A program made the translations under genes and the position numbers. From NCBI GenBank assembly GCA_017522105.1, contig JAFXAA010000020.1:1-64000 (forward strand): 64,000 nucleotides of DNA, written 5' to 3'. Below are positions 38,061-45,910 of this stretch, one piece after another. The notes under the pieces were generated by a model. That model saw nothing but the letters and a program-made list of their open reading frames with translations. It was not told the DNA's origin and made no database searches. This stretch comes from Bacteroidales bacterium (GTDB lineage: Bacteria > Bacteroidota > Bacteroidia > Bacteroidales > P3). Every line of letters begins with the position of its first letter. The first letter of the stretch is position 1.

Positions 38061-39352
38061 CCGACATAGAATACCAGAAACCCGAAGAGATTAAAGCCTT
38101 CCAGGAAGGCAAACTGCACGAGGCCCTGCTCTATCTCAAGGAGCACTCGCCATACTATCAGCGCATGTTTGGCAGCTACGGCATAGACATCGACAAGATA
38201 CGCCACCTCGAAGACCTCGTCAAGATACCCTTCACCGAGAAGAAAGACCTGCAGCTCTTCAACGACGACTTCCTCTGCTGCCCGCGCGAGAAGGTGATAG
38301 ACTACATCACCACCAGCGGCACCCTGGGCGACCCCGTCACCTTCGGCTGCACAGAAAAAGACCTTCAGCGCCTGGCCTACAACGAAAAGAAAAGCTTCGA
38401 GTGCGCCGGACTGCACCCTGGCAACATCGTGCAGCTGATGACCACCATGGACAAACGCTTCATGGCCGGCCTGGCCTATTTCCTCGGCATCCGCGAGATG
38501 GGGGCCTCTATAATCCGTGTCGGCAACGGCATCCCCGAACTGCAGTGGGACACCATACGCCGCATACACCCCGACACCATCATGTGCGTGCCGTCGTTCA
38601 TCCTCAAGCTCATCGACTACGCCGAGCAGCACGGCATCGACTACCGTAACAGCAGCATACGCCGCATCATAGGCATCGGCGAGGGCCTGCGCGAGCAGGA
38701 CTTCAGCCTCAACCTCCTCGGACGCCGCATCAAGGAGAAGTGGGACGTGGACCTCTTCGCCACCTACTCCAGCACCGAAATGGGGGCCACCTTCAGCGAG
38801 TGCCCCTACGGCTGCGGCGGCCATGTGCACCCGGAGCTCATCATCGTAGAGATAATCGGCGACGACGACCTCCCCGTGCCCGACGGACAGCCCGGCGAGA
38901 TAGTGGTCACAACCCTCGGCGTCGAGGGCATGCCCCTGTTGCGCTTCCGCACGGGCGACATAGCATCCAAGATCACCGACCGCTGCCAGTGCGGCCGCTA
39001 CAGCTACCGCCTCACGCCACTCATAGGCCGCAAGAACAACATGATAAAACTCAAGGGCACCACCCTCTACCCGCCGGCCATCAACGACGTGCTCGACAAC
39101 ACAGACTACGTAGCCAACTACGTCATCGAGGTGTCCACCAACAACGCCGGCACCGACGACGTGAAGGTCAAGATAGGCCTGCGCGACGGCTATACAGAAG
39201 CCGTCGTCAAGGAACTCAAGGACTCCTTCCGTTCGCGCATCCGCGTGGCGCCGGAAGTGGTGGTGCTGCCAGTGGAAGAAGTGCAGCGCATCAACTTCCC
39301 GGCCAAAAGCCGCAAACCCGTCAAGTTCATAGACCTGCGGGCAAAGCACTAA
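38057..39352 (+). CDS. Phenylacetate-CoA-ligase-like AMP-forming ligase
   Basis: 431 aa from the ATG at 38057 (ATGA overlap). Adenylation motifs: TTSGTLGDPVTFGCTEKD (P-loop), YSSTEMGATFSECPYGCGG, and RFRTGDIASK...CQCGRYSYR leading to GRKNNMIKLKG. This PaaK/CoF-synthetase-like group activates aryl acids. It most likely loads cinnamate, coumarate or a benzoate derivative onto an ACP (as ApeH does) or CoA. Two Cys clusters (CPYGCGG and CQC) are typical of the group and may bind zinc. Confidence 0.82.
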   Translation: MTDIEYQKPEEIKAFQEGKLHEALLYLKEHSPYYQRMFGSYGIDIDKIRHLEDLVKIPFTEKKDLQLFNDDFLCCPREKVIDYITTSGTLGDPVTFGCTEKDLQRLAYNEKKSFECAGLHPGNIVQLMTTMDKRFMAGLAYFLGIREMGASIIRVGNGIPELQWDTIRRIHPDTIMCVPSFILKLIDYAEQHGIDYRNSSIRRIIGIGEGLREQDFSLNLLGRRIKEKWDVDLFATYSSTEMGATFSECPYGCGGHVHPELIIVEIIGDDDLPVPDGQPGEIVVTTLGVEGMPLLRFRTGDIASKITDRCQCGRYSYRLTPLIGRKNNMIKLKGTTLYPPAINDVLDNTDYVANYVIEVSTNNAGTDDVKVKIGLRDGYTEAVVKELKDSFRSRIRVAPEVVVLPVEEVQRINFPAKSRKPVKFIDLRAKH

Positions 39353-39383
39353 CGCATTGACACACTAACATATTAACGCAACA

Positions 39384-40487
39384 ATGATGTACGACAACAT
39401 ACGCCCCCTGACCGACGCCGAGCTGCCGCAGGCCCTTGCCGCCATCGCCACCTCGCCCCTGCTGGAGCCGATAGCGCGTTTCGTCTATCCCGACAAGACC
39501 CCCACCGACTTCGCGGCACGGCTGCGCGCTATAGCCGACATCCACACCCTGCAGGACACCGTCATGCGCGACGCCATAGGGCGCATCGTAGCCGCCTCCA
39601 TCACCGACTTCACACACTCCGGCACCGACCTCCTCGTGGCCGGACGCCCATATCTCTTCGTGGCCAACCACCGCGACATAGTCCTCGACGCCTTCCTGCT
39701 GCAATATCTCCTCTTCGAGTACAACGACCTCTACATCACCTTCGGTGCCAACCTCATGCAAGACCCCGTCATAACCCTCGTCGGGCGCGCCAACCGCATG
39801 TTCCGCGTGGAGCGCGGCGGCACACCTAAAGAGTTCTACCGCAACATGCTGCAGGTGTCGCAATACATACGGCAGGTCATCGTCGGCGACCAGCATTCGG
39901 TGTGGATAGCCCAGCGCAACGGGCGCACCAAGGACGGCCTCGACCGCACCGAGGTGTCGCTCCTCAAGATGCTGGCCCTCAGCGGACGCGCCACACGCGA
40001 GGCACCACTGACGCCCCTCAAGGCACTCAACATAGTGCCCGTCAGCATCAGCTACGAGTGGGAACCCTGCGACCTGCTGAAAGCTCACGAGCTGCACATG
40101 CGCTCCCTCGGCCCCTACCGCAAGGCCAAGGGCGAGGACATGAACAGCGTCCTCACCGGCATCATGCAGCCCAAAGGCCACGTGCACCTCGCCGTCACCG
40201 CCCCTCTCGCCGACGAAGAGATAGACCGCTGCTCGGCCACCGACAGCCCCTTCGAGAACCTCGCCGCTCTCATCGACCGCCGCATCGTCACCAACTACTG
40301 TCTGCACCCCACCAACTACCTGGCCTACGACCTGCTGCACCACACTACGCACTTCGCCGACCACTATTCGCCCTCACTCAGCCAACAGTTCCGCCAGCGC
40401 CTCGACAGCATCCCCGATGCCGAGAAGAACATCCTCCTCGACATCTACTCGCACCCCGTAGAGCAGAAGTACCCGACGCTGATTTGA
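39384..40487 (+). CDS. PlsB/PlsC-type acyltransferase
   Basis: 367 aa. FVANHRDIVLDAFLLQYLL contains the H-x4-D active site, and VWIAQRNGRTKDGLDRTE is the equivalent of the FPEGTR block. It fits glycerol-3-phosphate acyltransferase-like proteins found in aryl polyene clusters. It is the last gene before the cluster terminator and would acylate the glycerol or sugar head of the pigment lipid. Confidence 0.78.
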   Translation: MMYDNIRPLTDAELPQALAAIATSPLLEPIARFVYPDKTPTDFAARLRAIADIHTLQDTVMRDAIGRIVAASITDFTHSGTDLLVAGRPYLFVANHRDIVLDAFLLQYLLFEYNDLYITFGANLMQDPVITLVGRANRMFRVERGGTPKEFYRNMLQVSQYIRQVIVGDQHSVWIAQRNGRTKDGLDRTEVSLLKMLALSGRATREAPLTPLKALNIVPVSISYEWEPCDLLKAHELHMRSLGPYRKAKGEDMNSVLTGIMQPKGHVHLAVTAPLADEEIDRCSATDSPFENLAALIDRRIVTNYCLHPTNYLAYDLLHHTTHFADHYSPSLSQQFRQRLDSIPDAEKNILLDIYSHPVEQKYPTLI

Positions 40488-40531
40488 TAAACGACGCTGG
40501 CCGCAAACACCGAACAGTAAACACTGAACAC

Positions 40532-40563
40532 AAAAAAAGGAGCCTGCACAGGCTCCTTTTTTT
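40532..40563 (+). terminator. Rho-independent terminator of the pigment cluster
   Basis: A perfect GGAGCCTG/CAGGCTCC stem flanked by seven A and a run of seven T. Symmetry means it can also stop transcripts entering from the prophage. Confidence 0.9.
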
Positions 40564-40608
40564 CAGCGGAGAGACAGGGATAATATTTGTTTTGTATAGG
40601 GTTGTTTA

Positions 40609-40971
40609 TCACGCAGTTTTGATTTTACTTTTATCGTTGCGCTTACAATGCGTCTTACTGGGCGTTTCTTTATTAATACTCTTCTTTTTGCTAATTATGC
40701 CATTGCGTAAGCGCTCGTTCTCGCGCACAACCTCTGTATAACAATCAAGAGGCACCATGTTTGTTTTGAACATAAGACCCTCACCGGTTATAAGCCATTC
40801 AAGGTTAATATCCGGAAACATCGCAAATATATTTGCGATAAAATCCGAACTAACCGGCGTCTTTGCAGCATTACTCCTGAAATTAGAAGACGTAACCCCT
40901 AAATCACTAAAAGTCTTTTCTATAGGCACACCTTTCTTTTTCAAAACTTCCATTATCCTATCTTTAATCAT
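40609..40971 (-). CDS. Phage HTH regulator, repressor-type
   Basis: 120 aa. The N-terminal helix-turn-helix (MEVLKKKGVPIEKTFSDLGV, then SNFRSN) is followed by FPDINLEWLITGEGLM, the segment that marks Bacteroidota phage repressor-like proteins. A basic, Lys-rich tail follows. The regulated promoter is unknown; it lies at the outer end of the immunity block. Confidence 0.7.
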   Translation of the reverse strand: MIKDRIMEVLKKKGVPIEKTFSDLGVTSSNFRSNAAKTPVSSDFIANIFAMFPDINLEWLITGEGLMFKTNMVPLDCYTEVVRENERLRNGIISKKKSINKETPSKTHCKRNDKSKIKTA

Positions 40972-41010
40972 CGCAAATAAATTCTTGTTATCGAAAATAT
41001 ATTTTCTATA

Positions 41011-41301
41011 TTAGAATCTATAGAATAAACAAATCATAAAAGACAACAAACCCACTGCGACAAGCAAATCAATCAAACCAGTGGTCATGTATTGTGCCGC
41101 CTTGTCTCCTGCCCGTCCCGTAACAAGCCACTCCAGGTTGACAGCAGGAAAAGCGGCAATGATTTTTGCCAGCTGCTTGTCTGATACAGCTCCATCCATC
41201 TTGTCAAAAAAACCTCGGCCTATGCCAGCCTTCTTTATAAGGTTGTTTTTCAACAGACCCTTGTCTTCGGCCAGCAATACTATTCTCTCCTTTGTTGTCA
41301 T
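41011..41301 (-). CDS. HTH protein with C-terminal membrane segment
   Basis: 96 aa. The N-terminal ~65 residues are a repressor-type HTH related to the neighbours (FPAVNLEWLVTGRAGD is the shared end), and residues ~75-95 are a single hydrophobic helix (LIDLLVAVGLLSFMICLFY). A DNA-binding domain anchored in the membrane is unusual for a phage regulator. The four-base overlap with the next gene upstream suggests one transcript for the whole immunity block. Confidence 0.6.
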   Translation of the reverse strand: MTTKERIVLLAEDKGLLKNNLIKKAGIGRGFFDKMDGAVSDKQLAKIIAAFPAVNLEWLVTGRAGDKAAQYMTTGLIDLLVAVGLLSFMICLFYRF

Positions 41302-41597
41302 ATCTTATAGCATCTTTTACATGGCGTCCTGCCTTTCTCTTCGGCAAACCGCTGGTCAACCATGCGGATTTCCTTGCCGCAGTTTTCGAGGAACCGGCAG
41401 TCTGGCGTGCGGTGGTACTTCTTCGAGCTGCCTCCAGTACACACGTAAACATCTTCGCCACCATAGGCGTCCTGGTCATATGCCCACTCGTCCTGCTCAA
41501 TGTCGGCAATACCGTATATTGAGGTGTTGGCCTTGCCTCCGCAGGAAGCAAAGAGCATCAGCAGAGGAATGATGATTATCAATGGAGTGTGTTTCAT
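41298..41597 (-). CDS. Small lipoprotein with YHxxxC/CxxC motif (copy 1)
   Basis: 99 aa from the ATG at 41597. A lipobox (MLFASC) ends the signal peptide. The C-terminal half has VYVCTGGSSKKYHRTPDC, then GRTPCKRCYK, a Cys/His pattern of small zinc-binding domains seen also at the ends of some secreted nucleases. A close paralogue precedes it. Position in the immunity block suggests a lysogenic-conversion gene such as surface exclusion; this is inference. Confidence 0.6.
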   Translation of the reverse strand: MKHTPLIIIIPLLMLFASCGGKANTSIYGIADIEQDEWAYDQDAYGGEDVYVCTGGSSKKYHRTPDCRFLENCGKEIRMVDQRFAEEKGRTPCKRCYKI

Positions 41598-41608
41598 AAT
41601 ATGATGTA

Positions 41609-41866
41609 TTACTTGTAACAAATCTTGCATGGCGTGCGCCCCATGTCCTCAGCATGGGCAAGCGTGACCTTCTTGACGTCTTTGCTGCATCTCTCCAGAC
41701 CCCTGCATTCTGATGTCTTGTGGTATCGCTCCGACTTTGGACCAGTGCAGATGTATACGTATGTCTCGCCACCCAACGCAACGCTCTGGGGCTGCATCAT
41801 GTCGAATGAGGCCACGGGGACAAATGCCATGATGGCAATGAGGGTTCTAATGATACGGTAGGTCAT
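41609..41866 (-). CDS. Small secreted protein with YHxxxC/CxxC motif (copy 2)
   Basis: 85 aa. N-terminal signal or membrane helix (1-19), then VYICTGPKSERYHKTSEC and GRTPCKICYK, matching the neighbouring lipoprotein; no lipobox Cys is present. The two copies are 11 bases apart and probably arose by duplication. Confidence 0.58.
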   Translation of the reverse strand: MTYRIIRTLIAIMAFVPVASFDMMQPQSVALGGETYVYICTGPKSERYHKTSECRGLERCSKDVKKVTLAHAEDMGRTPCKICYK

Positions 41867-41872
41867 ATTGTA

Positions 41873-42295
41873 TCAGTCTTTTGATTCGGAGTATACAGAT
41901 ATAATGCCCGTTATCGACATGAAAAGCGCTTCTATTATCAATATGGTTATTATTACCGCAACAACTATGGCCGAGGTGCCATGTTCAGACATACTTTGCC
42001 ATACCATTACATCGGAGCGTATAAGGCTGAAAAGCATCAGTCCAATAGAAGTAACGAGCGCCACAACGTTATTCTTGACAATCCACCCATAAGGCATCAT
42101 GAGAAGAACCTGTGCACCGAAGATGAGGAACTGCAACACGCCGCCAAGAAGGATAAGCAGCAATATCATCACTTTTGTGTTGAGTGAAAGAAGCCACGCA
42201 AGTGGCAAAACAAGAACAAGGTACAACAGACCTGTGAAAATGCAGGTGTAGACGATTGCGGCCAGAACCTGCCCAATTGATTTTAATGCTTTCAT
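41873..42295 (-). CDS. Membrane protein of the immunity block
   Basis: 140 aa from the ATG at 42295. Four hydrophobic helices are visible (~8-32, 36-52, 62-82, 100-122). Not recognised. It may be a superinfection-exclusion protein, judging only by its place next to the repressor. Confidence 0.5.
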   Translation of the reverse strand: MKALKSIGQVLAAIVYTCIFTGLLYLVLVLPLAWLLSLNTKVMILLLILLGGVLQFLIFGAQVLLMMPYGWIVKNNVVALVTSIGLMLFSLIRSDVMVWQSMSEHGTSAIVVAVIITILIIEALFMSITGIISVYSESKD

Positions 42296-42318
42296 ATTAT
42301 TTATCATGCAGTTAGTGT

Positions 42319-42723
42319 TTATTCCATATTTCCCTCCTTGATCAAATAATACATTCCACCGACAACTCCGACAAGCACACATATACCACTAATGAAATTT
42401 GACCATTTTTGATTCACAACATTATATACCAAGGTAATAATTATACCAACCAGCAGTATGCCAACAATAATGCCCATGACAACTTTCTTGAATTTTGGAG
42501 CCATCATTGTACCAATAAGAACATATACGGCACCAGCCAAAATGTTTGCCACCCACATATCAATATGTATCCATATATTGTTGTAACTGTACTCTCTAAT
42601 GTTAAAAATATAACCTACAAGCACAAATAGTGCATATACTACAAAACTTCCGAGTACGGAGGCGGGCAATAGTAGCACCCAACGTAGAGTATTCGACAAT
42701 TTTGTTTTTGTATTTTCTATCAT
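42319..42723 (-). CDS. Membrane protein of the immunity block
   Basis: 134 aa with four predicted helices (~12-38, 48-68, 75-97, 103-125) and an N-terminal amphipathic stretch. Not recognised. AT-rich compared with the bacterial genes. It is between the repressor gene and the other small membrane protein. Confidence 0.5.
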   Translation of the reverse strand: MIENTKTKLSNTLRWVLLLPASVLGSFVVYALFVLVGYIFNIREYSYNNIWIHIDMWVANILAGAVYVLIGTMMAPKFKKVVMGIIVGILLVGIIITLVYNVVNQKWSNFISGICVLVGVVGGMYYLIKEGNME

Positions 42724-42731
42724 AAAAAATC

Positions 42732-43190
42732 TTAAAGTTTGTTTGCTAAAACATCTATCAGTTTCTTGTTCTGTTCCGTCAGTTCCAAAATGGTCTTCTG
42801 CTGCGATATGACAATCTGCATCAGGTCGCTGTTGCTGTAATAGGTGTTGCCACCACCGTCTCCCTGCACGACAATGCCATTGTTGACAGTGGGCGATGAT
42901 GAATGATGTTCCTTACGCATCGAATGCTGAGAAAAGTCTATCTCATCTGTTTTCATCATTGGACCTTCCCCAAGATGTAACCAAGCAGGTCTTACTTCTG
43001 GAAATGCCTCTAAAATTATTTCCAGCATTTTCTTACCAGCAGGCTTAGATCCATTGCATAATTGACTCGTATAGGTAGTATTTTTACCAATTTTGGCAGC
43101 AAAATTAGTATTATTTCCATCACAAATACGTTGCCTAATTTCGGCAATTCGCTGCCACAATTCGTATTTTTCAGATGTAATTCCATCCAT
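42732..43190 (-). CDS. Phage repressor (HTH) with C-terminal coiled coil
   Basis: 152 aa. HTH in residues ~8-60 (NNTNFAAKIGKNTTYTSQLC), then FPEVRPAWLHLGEGPMM, a linker and a C-terminal helix (LMQIVISQQKTILELTEQNKKLIDVL) that should form a coiled-coil oligomer. It faces the early operon across a 160-base gap that contains an 18-bp palindrome. No LexA-like autocleavage domain is present, so release must differ from SOS-type cleavage. Confidence 0.75.
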   Translation of the reverse strand: MDGITSEKYELWQRIAEIRQRICDGNNTNFAAKIGKNTTYTSQLCNGSKPAGKKMLEIILEAFPEVRPAWLHLGEGPMMKTDEIDFSQHSMRKEHHSSSPTVNNGIVVQGDGGGNTYYSNSDLMQIVISQQKTILELTEQNKKLIDVLANKL

Positions 43191-43291
43191 AATACAAAAT
43201 TTTTTACGACATTTCTCTTTGAATTACTGTCATTTATATTTCTATTATTACGCGATTGATAATTTTTTCTTACTGATTGCCTTTTTTTTCT

Positions 43292-43335
43292 TATCTTTGC
43301 ACCCGAAATCAGTTGAAATTTCAACTGCAAATATA
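43292..43335. promoter_or_regulatory. Lysogeny switch: facing promoters around an 18-bp palindromic operator
   Basis: A plus-strand TATCTTTG box (43292-43299) serves the early operon. A perfect palindrome CAGTTGAAATTTCAACTG (43310-43327) covers the expected start point. A minus-strand TATATTTG box lies at 43328-43335 for the repressor. Both start points fall in the palindrome, so one bound repressor dimer could control both directions. Confidence 0.65.
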
Positions 43336-43352
43336 AATAAAAATTTTGATAT

Positions 43353-43541
43353 ATGACAGCAAAAGAAAAATTGTACGCACGTGTACATGACAAGGTGGCG
43401 AGGTTGATAAATAATGGTTACTCCCTGACGGCGGCACGCATCGTGGTCTCTGGCGAGACAGGCCTCTCCTACAACACCGTCATCCACATCACCCTGGACC
43501 TAAATTCCGCCCGCAAGTGCGAGTCCTGCAAGGCAGAATAA
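43353..43541 (+). CDS. Small HTH-like protein, first early gene
   Basis: 62 aa. Residues ~10-45 (VARLINNGYSLTAARIVVSGETGLSYNTV) suggest a helix-turn-helix; the C-terminus carries C-x2-C. As the first gene after the operator it may be a Cro-type or excisionase-type regulator. Confidence 0.5.
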   Translation: MTAKEKLYARVHDKVARLINNGYSLTAARIVVSGETGLSYNTVIHITLDLNSARKCESCKAE

Positions 43542-43560
43542 TAAACAAACCGCAGCAGCA

Positions 43561-43920
43561 ATGATTACAGAAAGAACAAAGAAATCAGTAGCCAAGTTTG
43601 TAGAGGACTACAAGCGCACGGTAGCCGAAATATACGGCATAGAAAACGCCGAAAGCGCATTAGCCGAAGATTGCACAACCTACTACACCCTTGACGTGCA
43701 GGTGCTCAAGACCAAGATTAAGTACACCACCACCTACACCGGCATTGGCGAGCATACCTATGTCGAGAGCGAGAGCGACGATGACGAAGTCAAAGAGCTG
43801 TTGAAAAAATGGCGTGCCGACATGCGCCGCGCCCGCAGGTATTGGGCAACCGACAGTGCCACTCTCGACAAGATGGCTGACGGTGAGGTCGAAGACATAA
43901 ACGAAGAGGAGGATTACTGA
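43561..43920 (+). CDS. Hypothetical phage protein
   Basis: 119 aa, strongly acidic at the C-terminus (EVEDINEEEDY). Not recognised; soluble, mostly helical, with a beta-rich centre (YYTLDVQVLKTKIKYTTTY). Confidence 0.45.
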   Translation: MITERTKKSVAKFVEDYKRTVAEIYGIENAESALAEDCTTYYTLDVQVLKTKIKYTTTYTGIGEHTYVESESDDDEVKELLKKWRADMRRARRYWATDSATLDKMADGEVEDINEEEDY

Positions 43921-43923
43921 GAT

Positions 43924-44118
43924 ATGACCTTTTCTTACAGCTACAAAGACAAAAACGGCAAGACCATAACCAGCGACATCTCGAGAATGTTTCTTAGTGA
44001 GGCCAACTTTCGACAATACCGCCGCAAGGAAATGAAGCAGATGCCAGATATTCACTACTGCGAATATTACAAGCTCAATGTACCAAGAACGAAAGTAAAA
44101 ACCATTGCAAATTTTTAA
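43924..44118 (+). CDS. Hypothetical phage protein
   Basis: 64 aa, basic. Not recognised. It starts three bases after the previous gene. Confidence 0.4.
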   Translation: MTFSYSYKDKNGKTITSDISRMFLSEANFRQYRRKEMKQMPDIHYCEYYKLNVPRTKVKTIANF

Positions 44119-44143
44119 ACCAACCTTTTAATAAACAAAAATT

Positions 44144-44446
44144 ATGGCAGATTACACAAACAAAAAAGTCATTGTCCGCTGCAACCGTGCGGGCGTGTTC
44201 TTCGGAACATTGAAAGAGTATGACCACAACACCCGCGAGGCCACCCTCACCGACTGTCGCAACATCTGGTACTGGGATGGAGCGGCTTCCATCCATCAAC
44301 TCGCTACAGATGGCGTCACCAGACCTGATAATTGCAAGTTCACTGTCGTGGTGCCGGAGATGTCCGTGATGGAAGTCATTGAGACTATACCCTGCACCGA
44401 CAAGGCTATCAAGATCATCGAGGAGGTGTCCGTATGGAAGCGTTAG
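44144..44446 (+). CDS. Conserved small phage protein (DUF6948-like)
   Basis: 100 aa. Beta-rich, with VIVRCNRAGVFFGTLKEYD and LTDCRNIWYWDGAASIHQLA, a pattern common in Bacteroidota phages. Role unknown. It overlaps the repeat-containing gene by 13 bases. Confidence 0.6.
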   Translation: MADYTNKKVIVRCNRAGVFFGTLKEYDHNTREATLTDCRNIWYWDGAASIHQLATDGVTRPDNCKFTVVVPEMSVMEVIETIPCTDKAIKIIEEVSVWKR

Positions 44447-45201
44447 AAGACAAAATTAAACGGTTCCTTGCCGTTAATTCCGGTTACGGTGACGGTTACG
44501 GTTCCGGTTCCGGTTCCGGTGACGGTTCCGGTTACGGTTCCGGTTCCGGTGACGGTTCCGGTTACGGTTCCGGTTACGGTGACGGTTCCGGTTCCGGTTA
44601 CGGTTCCGGTGACGGTTACGGTGACGGTGACGGTTCCGGTGACGGTGACGGTTCCGGTGACGGTGACGGTTCCGGTGACGGTTCCGGTTCCGGCTTAAAA
44701 ACATTCAACGGCGCACCGGTCTATTACATAGATGGCGTGGCCACCGTCATCACTCATGTCACCGGCAATATGGCACGCGGATATGTCATTAACAGAGACA
44801 TGACAACGAAAGACTGCTATATCGCCAAGGTCGGCAACTTCTTCGCCCACGGCGACTCTTCACACGACGCGCAGCGTGACGCACAGGCTAAGTACGACGA
44901 GAACAAGCCGCTCGATGAGCGCATCGCCGACTTCAAGGCCAAGTACCCGACCCTTGACACCGTGGCACACAATGCTAACCTCTTCGTGGCCCACCACACC
45001 CTCACGGGTTCGTGTCTGATGGGACGACAGCAGTTCGCCCGCGACCACGGTATCGACGTGGAGCACGGCAGCATGACCGTCGGCGAGTTTATCGAACTGA
45101 CAAAGAACGCCTACGGCGGAGATGCCATACGGGCACTACATACAGCCTATGCAAACAAAGATCCCAATTTAGACGCCGCACCTCGCGAGGCGAAGGAATA
45201 A
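44434..45201 (+). CDS. Phage protein with (Gly-Ser/Asp/Tyr) repeat region
   Basis: 255 aa. After a 15-residue N-terminus comes a 70-residue run of Gly alternating with Ser, Asp or Tyr, encoded by 35 exact 6-base units. The C-terminal ~170 residues begin with FNGAPVYYIDGVATVITHV, NMARGYVINRDMTTKDCYI and FAHGDSSHDAQRDA, a conserved domain of Bacteroidota phages of unknown role. The repeat should form a long flexible linker. Its number can change in frame by slippage. Confidence 0.6.
   Translation: MEALEDKIKRFLAVNSGYGDGYGSGSGSGDGSGYGSGSGDGSGYGSGYGDGSGSGYGSGDGYGDGDGSGDGDGSGDGDGSGDGSGSGLKTFNGAPVYYIDGVATVITHVTGNMARGYVINRDMTTKDCYIAKVGNFFAHGDSSHDAQRDAQAKYDENKPLDERIADFKAKYPTLDTVAHNANLFVAHHTLTGSCLMGRQQFARDHGIDVEHGSMTVGEFIELTKNAYGGDAIRALHTAYANKDPNLDAAPREAKE
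44482..44691 (+). repeat. Hexanucleotide repeat, 35 units
   Basis: Thirty-five consecutive 6-base units of GGTTCC, GGTTAC or GGTGAC. Each unit encodes Gly plus Ser, Tyr or Asp. The unit length keeps the frame on expansion or contraction. Confidence 0.95.
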
Positions 45202-45297
45202 CAGTCGGCAATTGCCGACGGCAGGTGTGAGGGGATTTTTAGGATTGCCCCTACGGCAGGCGAACTGTCACACACCTCCACAATAAAACAAACAACC

Positions 45298-45561
45298 ATG
45301 GAACTCACACTCTCACAACGTCAGATGGACGAGATCGTCCACAAGCTCCGCGTGGCCCTGCGCGAGGATATGAAGATGATGCTCAAAAAAGAGTTGCCTC
45401 CCGAAATGGTGACCACCAGCGAGGCGGCAAAAATGCTCGGCATCACTCCCGACCGCCTGCGTCATATCGCCAGCCACGACCCCAACCGCTACCCTCATAC
45501 CAAACGCGGCGACAGCAAGCAAGCCCCCCTCATGTGGGTCCGCGACGCATTGTTAAATTAA
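45298..45561 (+). CDS. HTH (MerR/excisionase-like) DNA-binding protein
   Basis: 87 aa. The C-terminal half is a winged helix (VTTSEAAKMLGITPDRLRHIA) with a basic wing (TKRGDSKQAPLMW), as in excisionases and phage HTH_17 proteins; the N-terminal helix is charged. It may regulate late genes or excision. Confidence 0.6.
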   Translation: MELTLSQRQMDEIVHKLRVALREDMKMMLKKELPPEMVTTSEAAKMLGITPDRLRHIASHDPNRYPHTKRGDSKQAPLMWVRDALLN

Positions 45562-45574
45562 AAACACCGCAGCA

Positions 45575-45757
45575 ATAGCAACAAAACCAACCACCCTCAC
45601 TTGCGCCAACTGCGACTCCTGCTCGCTCTCGGGCTTCTTCTTCCACCTGTGGCTCCGGCCGACAGAGCTGTCGTCTACATGCCCGCAGCATAGCAAGGGG
45701 GGACGCAAAAAGGAGTCAATTCTTAAACCTAATAAAACAAACATATTATGCAAATAG
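45575..45757 (+). CDS. Small Cys-rich zinc-ribbon-like ORF without ATG/GTG/TTG start
   Basis: An open frame of 60 codons from an ATA at 45575 to TAG at 45755-45757. It contains TCANCDSC and STCPQHSKGG, a four-Cys arrangement like other phage zinc ribbons. No ATG, GTG or TTG start exists in the frame; ATA stands where ATG would be expected. The stop overlaps the ATG of the next small gene, as in coupled genes. Either a rare start or a start-codon mutation. Confidence 0.35.
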   Translation: MATKPTTLTCANCDSCSLSGFFFHLWLRPTELSSTCPQHSKGGRKKESILKPNKTNILCK

Positions 45758-45894
45758 CACTTACCTCTATTCCAAACTTATATGCAGTTTGGGATGAAAA
45801 AATTGAAGATTACTGGTTCACAGGAACAAAAGACGAATGTGAAGAATGGATTCTTAAGCATACGAATAACATATGCTGTCCGCAATACTCATAA
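45748..45894 (+). CDS. Hypothetical 48-aa phage protein
   Basis: A short frame with ATG at 45748, sequence MQIALTSIPNLYAVWDEK onward, ending 16 bases before the YqaJ-like gene. Acidic centre and two Cys near the end. Not recognised; kept because it fills the gap between coupled genes. Confidence 0.4.
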   Translation: MQIALTSIPNLYAVWDEKIEDYWFTGTKDECEEWILKHTNNICCPQYS

Positions 45895-45910
45895 AACCAT
45901 ATCACGAATA

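Noticed and set aside
40564..40608. Prophage attachment site at the left boundary
   Set aside because: No tRNA and no repeat with a visible partner in the window; the right boundary is outside.
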